Of a stretch of DNA of 64,000 bases, positions 1-12,000 are shown in pieces. The notes below the pieces were generated by a model that saw only the letters and a program-made list of their open reading frames with translations, had not been told where the DNA came from and did not search any database. The stretch is from Dysidea avara (lineage: Eukaryota; Porifera; Demospongiae; Dictyoceratida; Dysideidae): contig NC_089280.1 of the NCBI RefSeq assembly GCF_963678975.1, forward strand, positions 21,163,368 to 21,227,367, read 5' to 3'. The translations under genes were made by a program, and so were the position numbers. Within the stretch, counting starts at the first letter, position 1, and the number at the start of each line of letters is the position of its first letter.

Positions 1-3000
1 GATATGAACTCTTGAAGTGTTTTGTATTTTCTAGGAACTTTCTGATCAACTAATTTTAATTTAGGATACCTTGAGTCTAAAAGAGAAACATGACAAAGTT
101 ATACACAAGCATAAGAAAACTTTAAGAATGTACATACTAGCAGATTGTCACCTGATGTACAACTATAATTCCTACTCTAGCCCATATATATCAAGACACA
201 CGGTAGTATCGTGTGGCCAAGAAAGCTGGCATACCGTACCATGTGTATATTGACAGGAAGAAAGAAAACACGATTTTCACTCATGCATAGCTCCATGGTC
301 CCTTCTCCAAAGCACACCAGTGTAGTTGTCCACCAGGTAGAGTAGGCAACGTAGCAAGCAAATTTGATTAAATTCACTCCAGCTGTTCATGAGATGTGGG
401 CAGCCAAAGTTTTGAATGTTTTCTTCATTATGTTCCTCTCCTAAATTATTCATTCATACACTTCACAGAAATTGTAAAATGCAAACGCATAATTCGATTA
501 CCATTTAGTACAGAAGAACATATAAAGGTGAATTTATGCACTAAATTTGCAGCAAACCTGTTACATATAAGCTATGAGTATTTGAAAAAAAATAGAACTT
601 TTGTCATGGCTACAGGGTAAACTGTGTAAGGGAATAATCTTAAATTTTGTGTGTACATATAATAGGCTATCCGTCATAGTAGTGCCTTTTGATGACTTGA
701 AAAGCAAAGAAGTAACAGCTACAAAGTTACAAAAACCAAACAACTGTGAATCATGGGGTTGGGATACTCTAATCACCGCAGGGTAAAAATGTGCATGAAA
801 AATAAGAGTTCAAACCTGGGACCTTCATACTGAACACCCAAATTCTTAATCACTGAGCCACTACTATCATACATAGTTGTTTACCTCACTTAATTTATAC
901 TTTATAAATGAAAATTCTACTTAATAGTAATTTCATAGATTTACCAATGGGATTGTTCTATTAAAATTCTTAACCAGTCTATGGCTGGCTTTGGAACCCA
1001 AAAAGAAATGAATACAACCAAGCTGTGAATAAAGGGTACAGCCTTCAAAAGTATGGATGTGAAAACAAAGGGTGGCAGCCAAGAAATGACTGCAATGACA
1101 CTAATAGTATCATTGTAACCATTCTTGGCAGCCACCTTTGATTTTACTACTTTATTCACCCAGCTTTTTCACAGCATGACTGTTTTTGTGTGGCAATAAA
1201 CCACATGGTAAAGGAGGATAAGGGATTAAATTTGCACTTCAGGTGATGATTCCTGCCCTTTTAAAGCATTTTGTATTGTAATGATACCTACTAGTTAAAT
1301 TCCTACTTTTCCTTACACTTATAGTACATGAATATATTTACCGTTTTGCTCATTAGTAGTAGGACTGATACAGATATCAGTATTATCCAGATATCCGGAT
1401 AACAATATGCTATTCAGATATCTGGATATTACTATCAGGATATAGTTTCCAATGGCAGTTAAGAAATGGCTGCAATGATGATAATGTTAACACCATTGTA
1501 CCATTGCAGCCATTTCTGTGATTTCACAGCTTTTTAAACCCAACTGTTTTGAAGGCTGCCTTTTTTTACAGTAATTTTGAGCAGAAATTATTAAACCAGG
1601 CACGCACCCACAGTCGGCCTTCTCCAGCGTGCGCCTGGGTTACTGAAATTGTTTTCGTAAAAGTGTATGTGTGTGTGTGTGCGTGCATGCATGCGTGCGT
1701 GCTTGCGTGCGTGCTTGCGTGCGTGTGTGTGTGTACCTATCTACCTATCTATGTTTGGCTTTTACGTAAGAAGAAAAAGTGAAATGAAGTCTGTATTAAA
1801 CTTCTGCACAGGTGAACTATGCTCTGAGGTGGTTTCTTTTCAGCGGACTGAAATACAGGTGTGGCGACTTTCCTCAGACTACCTTCCCCTTGAGGTTTTC
1901 AGGAGTTTAACAACTGAAAAACAACTGTGCAGGCCTCGTACACTACCAGGAATAGCCTATCGCTTCGAGTTGAAATGGGGCATATCCCTTACGTACGCGA
2001 ACGAAAATGAAGAGCAGATTTGAGGCTTTGTCGAGAGAATTTGTGGGAAAAAACATGTTAGTCACACTATAAAACAGTTTAGCAGATACTTATGTGCATA
2101 ATATGTTGGTAAAAGCGGTTTGTTTAACAAACGCTTCCTTAGCAGTACATAGCAACATAATTGAACAAATTACGAATATTTCATGAATTACGAAATACGA
2201 GAATTAGCTAATAATATTAATGCACAACGCAAAACTACAAAATAGTAATACATAGTTGATTAATTCATAGTAGCATACACTGTCTATAGTTAATTCCAGA
2301 TGAGTTAGCTAGCTGCATGGCGCTTGGTTTTTAGAAGTAGCACAACATCAACTCGTTTCTTTTTGCATTCTATATGACCCAAATCCAGCCATAGGCTGGT
2401 TTTGGGGTTTGCTCTAACCCATGTTTGTTCAGGCAGAGATCATTGAAGACAGAAGTTACGATTGTACTGTAATGCACATTTATTTGACTGTTTGTTACTA
2501 TGCCAATAGAATGCAGTAAACTTCTTATGAAAAAAAAAAATGAGACTTTAGTTACCTACTATATATCTCGAGATGTGGCTGAAGTACCCTACCTGGTGGA
2601 CAGCTTTGGTGCAAAAGTCATGCTTTGGAGAAGGGATTATAGAACTATGCCTGCACATGGTCAATATACCCATAGTGTAGTGCCAGCTTTCTATAACACA
2701 TTACTATGTGTCCTGAGTAGCCATTTTGCATAGTTTTCAACTATGTCCTGTCAGTCACAGCCCTATGCATAGAGGACAATGATGAAGCTAGCCTAGCATC
2801 ACTTTAATGATGAAAAAATTATGAGCAATTTTCATTTATTTTTATGCAATAGACCACACATAAAACCACGAATGTATTTCCACAAATTGATACCTTGCAC
2901 TGCCATCACAGAGAAATGGGACACAAAAGGTATGTTCATAATGCATGCATTGTGCACCTGCAGTATGATAAAAGGAAGCTGTAGTGTGGAAGCAATGTCC

Positions 3001-6000
3001 AACTGCTAAAAAACCTGTAGCTTTAGCTATTATTGAGTTACGCTTGTCCAAAGGCATCATAATGTTATGTGTATAACAATACATACTATAAACCTACTTA
3101 AGGTAACCATCATTGATGATGCAACGTCATAGAGATGTTTGCGGAGCTCAATAATAGGTTGAAACTCTGTCTTTCTTTGACCATTACTACCAAGACATGA
3201 GACAAATTTTATACCCTTAATATCAGGATAGTATGATGAGCCACTGCAGTAATTTGTCTGTATTAACTTGTGGAGATCTTCACACACTTGCATACGTCAT
3301 TTGCGTACAATCATATCCACATGAGTACCAACAATAACCACCACAGCATCTTTAGCCTTAGCCTAACAACAATTAATATTAATAGCAAGACACTTAATAT
3401 ATACAAATGTAGTACTCATCTACCTGGATACTCAGCAGCCATTCTTTTAACTCCATTACTCCTTCTATACCATCTGTCACACGCCAGCAAATTACATACA
3501 AAGCCTTTCTGGTAAGATAACACTGGTGTGTAGCATAGTATTCTTCCTGCATTTGCAAAACAATTACTTGCATCAGTTTTATTTGGAATACATGATAGAG
3601 CTTACCTGCCCAGCAAAGTCCCATGTGTAAAATGTTATTAATTTGTGTACACTACTTTCATCCCTTGCTGGTTCATCCTGGGATTTAGAGTAATACCAAA
3701 CATCTTGATCAACTCCAATTGTGTGCTGAACACCTAAACCAAAATAAAAATGTTGTAAGTATATTATATCAACAGCATTATTCGCCTTGTTATACAGGTT
3801 ACACTCTATCATGCAGATTACAAATCTAAAATTATGTTCATCCTAATTATGAAGTGAAGGGATAGAAGCTGACATTGCTTTATTACGATGAAGTATACAT
3901 ATTGTATGAGGTACCTCATACCTATGTACATAAACTCAACATGAGATGAATAAGTCCTGAAGCCCAGGGTTTAAGTAAGCATGAAATATAACTTTAATAC
4001 CATCAAAAAACATATGGAGAATGAAGCATTTATTATCACATTCCTTTACTGTACGCATACTTTTCCAACAGCTACAATCTCACTCAAAAACAGTAATGCT
4101 TATAGTAAGTAAAATAACGCAGCAAGGAATCTAAGTAAGCCCAGTTGAGTGATTTTAAACACCAGCCTGTGACTCTACGGTATGTACAAGAGACAGCAAT
4201 ATCTTCAGGAGTGCATGGGGATGAGCTTGCTGTGCTGAACCACTTTACTTGACAATGGGAAATGCATGCTGAACCACATGAAGCTGACTGCAAAACACAT
4301 TATCTAGCCTGTGAAGCAACTTGACTTTTGAGTAGTCACAAGAAATATTACTGGGGGAATACAAGCATGGGTACATGTTCTTTACCAAATTTTATCCACT
4401 ATAGTAAGACTTCTTACCACAATCCTCTTGGTCCATTCTATCCCTCCACCCAACAGGAATTGTTCCTACTCTATCGACCCATCTTAAGTGATGTAGCAAA
4501 GTTGACTTGCCCCGTCCACTCAGCCCCACAAACACAAGCCTAACAGATGGGTCACTAACAGCTCTAAAAATAAAAGGCATAAATATTAATTTTAGCTTTC
4601 ACACACTTGTCTACTTACTCATCTTTATAAAACTTCAAGAAGTATCTTTTTGCAGTTACTGTTTTGCGTTGGTCAACCTCATACGTTAATTCATCCAATA
4701 TGTTCTTGTATTTAAATTCCTCCAACTTTTCCAAATGACAAATTTCAAATGGAATGTTACGGATAGGATTGTCACTCATGTCCAGTGAACGTAGTTTTGA
4801 CATCAGATCAAGACGACAAGGTAGCTCCCGTAATTGACAATTATTAACTTCTAATCGTGTGAGATTAGGGAAAAAGACATGCTCAGTGTTATCTTCATCA
4901 TTTTCATGTAAACAAAGCACCAAATTATCTGATGGTAGACAAGTGAAATTTAGTTTATTCAAGTTATGATTGTGTGAAAGGCACAGTTCTTGCAACCGTG
5001 GCAGTTCACAATGTAACATATGACCACATGCTAATGTATTTTGTGATGCAAAGCAGTTGCCTGCAGGAGAGAAGACAAAAGGTACTGTGTCACTTGAAGA
5101 CAACCAGTTATAGCTTAAGTCCAGTCTGACAAGAGTAGCAGGAAACTCTTGTATGCAACAAACTGTGGCCAATTTATTCTTTGACAGGTTTAAGTTTTCT
5201 AACAGAGGAAAGATACAAGCAAAACAATGTGGAAATTCTGAAATATCATTTTCATTTAATTTCAAGTCCCTTAACTTGGAAACTTTTTGATCTTCAAATA
5301 TAGCTAAGTGAGAGATTTCCTTGAGAGATCTATGATATACTGAAGGCTTGGCATATCCTTGAGAGTTTGCAAAAGAACTTGATACTTCATTGAAGGACTT
5401 AATAGAAAATATTTCATTAAGGTTTGCAGAGCTGGCCCAAAATCGTCGTAAACTGTGAGACTTCCACCAATTTTCAGGAAGGCAACCAAGTGGATTGTGT
5501 GAAACATTTAAAAACTCTAAATACAGGCAAGAAAACAGTTCTTCTGGCAAGCAGTCAAGATTATTACTAGAGACATCCAAGTGGGTAAGAAGTTGTGGAT
5601 AATGTGATAGTTTGTGAAAAGGTAACTTGCTTAGTTGCATGTAGCTAGCGTTTAAAGTTTTTATACTTTTAAGCCTAAAGATTATAGGACACAATGTGTC
5701 ACCAACATGAGTATAAGAAAGATCCACATCAGTGATGGGAAGGTTGTCATATTGTCTATAATTCTTGTTAGATTCTATTAACACATCCATCAGTGGATTG
5801 GCACTATCCACATCACTTATCAAAATTGAAGAAAGTGTTGTAACTTTGTCTCTAAGACTCCTTTTACATTCCTTAGGACAAAAGTTAACGATTTCTGTTA
5901 GTGTAAATCCAGAGACAGCAAGTAATGCTCTAAATGCATTCACACACTTCTGTTCAATAGCTAAGTGAAAGGCACTCCACCCATCCTCAAGCAAATGATT

Positions 6001-9000
6001 TCTGCTATTTGCTGATACCTTTGCTGCTTTTGACCTGCTGTCTCGGCTCAACTTGGGATACATCAGTAAGATCTGTTGTACCATCTCCTCACAATCTAAC
6101 TCAATAGCCCTAGTAACATACCACTGACATTACATATGAACTACTACCAACAAATATTGCATACCACTGGAGAAGTTCTTTGTGTATGTAAATACTAAAC
6201 ACTGGTGGACTATGTGTTTCAACATAGTCAGTTGATCTACTGTTCCATATCTTCTGTAACAATTCTGCAGGAAAGTGAGGGACACGATATAAGTTGACTA
6301 AATATTTTCCAACACGATGAACTATAGTATCATACAGAACAAGTGGTTACAAAGTATTGGCTAACACTTTCAGCCACAAAACCAACTTACTACACATGAT
6401 TCCAATATACATGTATTACTGAATTGAAAGATTTTTGCAATATTCAGATTGTAGATGAATAGCAAACAGGAAGTATGTATGACACAGGCTAGTACGTAGA
6501 TAAACCCAAACAAAAAATCATTGAAACAGTTTTGCAATAAAATCTGTATTTCTTTAGCACAACATGGCCACATAATATATGTGTAAAGATAATCACTAAC
6601 CAATGAGAGCTGTGAGGCGGTCAAACCTTGACAAAAGTGCAATCTCCAGTGGAGTGTTGCCATTTACATCTTGATTGGTGGGGTTAATACCTCTCTTGAA
6701 CAGCAGGTAAATAATTTTTTGTAAGTTTTTATAATCGGATGCCGGAGTGAAAGACTAAAATATTTTCATATACACACTTAAATACGTACTACTCACTATA
6801 CCTTCAATGTAGCAGTAGCATAATGTAAAGCATTCTATACCATGTGAACAACAACAGCATATGACAATAAAATGTGCTGTCACTCACCCATCTATTTTCA
6901 GGATCCACATAAGTCATATCCACTGTAAATAACGTACCATATCACCAAATGCAAAGTTATGTAGTACCATTGTCATTCATATACATAGCACATGTGTAAT
7001 AGTGCCAGTACGGTAGTACTGTTTAGTAGGCACCCCCCCCCCCCACCACCTGATGGACACCTCCTAAAGAATGTTGCCACTTTAAAATCATCTTACACGA
7101 CAAATAGCTTCCCTTTAAACAGTCTATTACAATAATATTATCAAATGATGAATTAAATTATGCAATGAAATACATTTATAAGTCTGTTTTCAATAATCAT
7201 CATTGTGTTTGCATAGAAAAGAAGAAATATGAGTAAAACAAACCTCAAAGTCAGCCATAGGCTGGTTTTGGGGCCTTATAAAGTACAAAAAGAAGCAATA
7301 TCCACACAAAAGCAGCCAAGCTATGAAAAAATGGTGCGGTCTTAAAAAGCCTGGATGTAAAAAGTTGTGAAATCAAAGGTGGTGGCCAAGAAATGGCTGC
7401 AATGATGTTAATGCTAGTAAACTTTAACAATGCACACAGCCATTATTAACATATTTTATCATTAACATCATTGAAGCCATTTCTTGGCTGCCACCTTTGA
7501 TTTCATAACTTTTTTCACCCAGGCTTTTTAAGGCCGCACCATTTTTTCACAGCTTGGCTGTTTTTGTGTGGATTTCTTTTACAAGCAAATCACCCTGTGG
7601 AAAGTTCAGCCACAAACAAGTTAGGCCTGTGCCTATTTTGCCGACATAATTTTGAGAATAATAGATCACCAATTTTGTGAAAACAATTCCAGAATTATGG
7701 GATGGTTACAGGCATAATTGTGACCGGATTTTGGATATTCAACCACTTTGTCATGCATAGAATTTAGTACTTTATTGTGTTACCATAGCAGTACATATTT
7801 AAATATTTCAAAGGTTTTCTGGTAATGTAAGGTACAGGCTAATAATTTACTCAATGTGAAGCTGATTGGTGCTTAGCAATGCTTTATTTCAACCACAAAT
7901 ACATGAGGTATCAAATGTGACAAAGTGGCTGATTTTCCAAAATCCAGTCACAAATTTTGAATTATTGGACATCTATGGGAATAATCAGTGGAATTAAGTG
8001 GCGTGTCTCTTCTTGATTAATTAGAAAAGTTAAGCTACTATGAAAGATACATATAGTTAACTTTATTATACGAGTGTTGGCTAAAAAGGGGCTGAAAAGC
8101 CTCCTAAAGATCGATATACTCTAATAGAATGCTCAAATACTCTTAGATCGTTTCATGTTAACATTCTGCAGCCAGCATCAGGGATCTAACTGTATGATTA
8201 CCTGTAATCCTGAAACCTGTACATCTTATACCAGTGTATCTTCTTCACATAAGTCTTTGAATATATTGATATCATTATCTACCAAACTTAGCATGTAGCT
8301 ATAGTTACAGCTTTAAAATTATTACTACATATGGGTAGAAAATGATGTATAAGATAAAATGCTTCATTTATGGCTATTAATTAATTCTAGCAAAACTACT
8401 TTTATCAGCATCTTGAAAACTAAGTGACTAGCTACAGAAACTAAATGTGCATTATTATGGAACATGCAAAATGAAAGAGAGAAATTTTTGGGAAATTCTG
8501 AGCATAATAGGCTCAGGCCTGAAACAAGTCATCCTGTAGAGAGTTCAGCTACATAAAAGTCATCCTGTAGTGAGTTCAGCTACAATAAATCATCTTGTAG
8601 ATAGTTCAGCTCACCCTGTAGAGGGTCCAACTACATTGGAAGTCACTCTGTATTGAGTTCAGCTACAAACAAGTTACCTTGTTGAGAGTTTATGTGATAA
8701 TTTTCATACACTATTAATTTTATAAAAATTGCAATATAATAACAGAATTCAGCTTTTGTAGTAATGAAAAAAGACAAGAAAAAGAAGCTCCAAAGCCAGC
8801 CACAGGCTGGCTTTGGAATATACAATACAAAAAGAAGTGATATCTATGTACTGAAACAACTAAGCTGTGAAAAAGGGTGCAGCCCCCAAAAAACAGAGTG
8901 AAAAAGGATGTGAAATCCAAGGTGGTTACCAAGAAATGGTAGGTTACTGGCAAAATTTTTAATAATGACAATTCAGGTGAATTTGGTGATGAATGGAAAG

Positions 9001-12000
9001 GCAACACAAATTTGCCTGAATTGTCGTTATTAAAATTTCTGACATCACAGCCATTTTTTGGCCGCCACCTTGGATTTCACATCTTATTTCATCCTGGATT
9101 TTAGGGGCTGCACCTTTTTTCACAGTTTGGCTATTTTGGTATAGATTACAGTATCTGAACTCCACAATTTTATACTTGTTTTGTTTTTACTTTATACCTC
9201 TGTAGCAGTAAATCCATCATTTTTTAAAGCTATCAAAAGGTACTGCTACAATGATCAACCTATGTACACACCAATTTTCCAGTTAATCTATATTTACCCT
9301 GTGGACCGGACTAAACATGTAGAGTTGTAATTATTATTGTGTAGTAGGAACGCATGTGGTACTTGTATTAAGTTAGTTACTATATATGGTATGACATGTG
9401 ACTTGTTTTGATTAATGATAGAACTTGTAGTGAACCTCGTGGCTCATATGACAGTGGTAGCAGAGGATGTCTACTGTAACAAACGTTAGCTTACCGAAGA
9501 CTTTTGATACAGGCAAGGCATCTGAGTGGTTTCAGCGCTTCGAGATATGTCGCTATGCGAATGGACGGGACAATGACAAAATGGCACTGAAGTTGCCCAC
9601 CCCGCTAGAAGGTGAGGCTCTGGCCATCTGGCTAGAGTTAACCAAAGAGGTACAGAAGGACTACACGGCAACAAAGAAGAAGATCATTGACGCCATCAAG
9701 CCGATGAGTTTCATCTCGTTGGACAACTTCCATAAACGAGTTTTGCACCCTGGAGAATTACTCTCTTTGTATGTTCACGAACTAAAGCAACTGTTAAATC
9801 AAGCGATGCCGGGCATTTCAACACAGACAATGGAGCAGTTACTACTACATCAATTCTTAACTGGTTTACCCCATGAGGAGAGCAGACCAAAGCGATGCTA
9901 TACTTGCAACAAGGTTGGCCACCTGCAATATAATTGTCCGACACGCCAAGATCCCAGATTCTGTTTTACTTGTGGACAGCAAGGCCATGGCTGGAGGACC
10001 TGCCCACAGGGAAACAGCCAGGGGGTGACTGCTTGGGGCAGTGGTCATCCCCGCCCATAAGCCCACAACTTTTTGTCACTGTGGCCACAGTGAGGAACAA
10101 TGCCACAGTGATAACTGGGAAGGTGGGAGATGTTACTGTTGACATTATGCTGGATACAGGGTCAGCTGTTTCCCTAGTACGCCACCAAGAAGCAAATTCA
10201 ATGAACACTTGCCCATCCTTACAAGAACGTTCCTCAATTCAGTTAGTCACTACCTCAGGGGAGCCATTGCCTATTGTTGATTGTGTTGATGCACCCATAC
10301 AAATGGCTGGTAATTTTACGACAAAGCATCAGTTCCTACTTGTGGACTCATTAATTTATCCTGTCATACTTGGAACTGACTTCCTCTACAAATACCATCC
10401 ACTTCACATCTTCTCCAGTCACAGTACAGCAAAATATGTCCAAGTTAGAAAGTGTGCAACCATTGTGGGATGCTACAGTAGACACCAAAGCGAAACGATA
10501 TGCCACTGCTGCTATTGGTGCTACCACAGAACATGATGTTGCTGACGAATATAGCATCCCATGCTATGACAAATCAATCACTTTTGATATACCTGCTTGC
10601 AATGATATTAGTATGGGTGAGGTACTTAGAGAATACAAGCACTTGTTTAGATCAGTACCAGCTGCCACCAACTTGGCTTACCATCACATCCCAACCACAG
10701 GAAACCCAGTGAGAGTACCACCACGGCGAATCCCTGGCCATTACAAACAAGAGGTTGAACGGCAGATCTGTGACATGCTACACCAAGGCATTATAGAGGA
10801 GAGCTGCAGCCCATGGATGGCACCTGCTGTTTTCATTAGAAAGAAATCAGGTGATATCTGCCTCTGTGTGGACTACCGTGAGTTAAACAAGAAAACTCAG
10901 AAGGACATGTACCCATTTCCATTACCAGATGAAGTGCAGACAAACTAGCAAACTCTGAAGTTTTCAGTACCCTTGACCTGCAATGTGGATACTGGCAGGT
11001 GCCTGTCAACCCTCAAGACCGTCACAAGACTGCGTTTTGTCCAGGACCAGGTATGGGATTATTTCAGTTTAAGTGTATGCCATTTGGGCTGACAGGGGCC
11101 CCAAGCTCTTTCCAAAGGTTGATGAATCAGCTGCTCAGGGATTTGCCATTTGTCACTGTATATATTGATGACATTCTAGTTCATTCAGCCAACCAGTATC
11201 AGCATGCTCAACACCCTCAGCAAGTGTTTGATTGTCTAAGTAAAGCTAACCTTACTCTCAGAGGTAGTAAGTGCCATATAGCTATGTTAAAAGTGTCTTA
11301 CCTGGGTCATGAGTTTTCTTCTGCAGGAATGTCACCAGATCCACAAAAAGTTGTTGCTGTTAGTAACTGGATGACTCCCACTGATATTGAATAGGTCTAC
11401 AAATTCATAGGGTTTGCGTCTTATTACCGTCGCTACATACAGGGGTTTTCAGATATTGCTAAACCTCTCCACAACTTGACACAGAAGAAAGCTCAGTTTA
11501 TCTGGACTGATGACTGCAACACAGCTTTTAATACATTAAAGGATAAACTTGTTCAAGCTCCAATCCTTGCCTACCCCCAATTTGACCCAACATCACCTGT
11601 TTTCATGTTACAGACTGACACAAGCTCTGTTGGTGTGGGTGCTATATTGGAACAGTCATCGCATATGCATGCAGAACACTGAATCAGGCTGAGCAGCAGT
11701 ACAGTGTGATACAAAAGGAATGCTTGGCAATAGTATTTGCATTGAAACAGTTTAGACATTACCTACTGGGGAGATCATTTGAATTACTCACTGATCATGC
11801 ACCACTTCAGTGGTTGTCATCACAGAAGATGGAGGGCTTGCTCTGCCAGTGGGCATTAGCCATGCAAGAGTTTGATTTTGTTATTAAGTACCGCAAGGGC
11901 TGTCAAAATGGCAATGCTGATGCACTCTCAAGGCACATTCCTCCCAATCCTGCAGTGGCAGCCACACAGTTTTCTTCTGATTCCATCAAAAAGGACATCC

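Larger units (their letters stand above)
77..3097 (-). other. Intron 10 of gene A (about 3 kb), repeat-filled
   Basis: This intron lies between the last Roc exon (ends 3098, donor GTAGGT) and the next exon (starts 76, acceptor TTTTAG). It has no coding evidence of its own. It holds copies of dispersed repeats at about 177-360 and 2380-2760, a SINE-like copy, two hairpin-MITE copies and a 0.8 kb block shared with gene B intron 4. The equivalent intron of gene B (36669-34062) carries a different set of insertions. Confidence 0.7.

Noticed and set aside
1549..2023. Cys-rich reading frames on plus strand
   Set aside because: They cross a GTGC-type simple repeat and are not conserved in the related block at 44445-45100.
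9170..9454. 5' LTR of the gypsy element
   Set aside because: The CA before the primer site fits an LTR end, but I found no second copy after 13079, and part of the interval belongs to another dispersed repeat.
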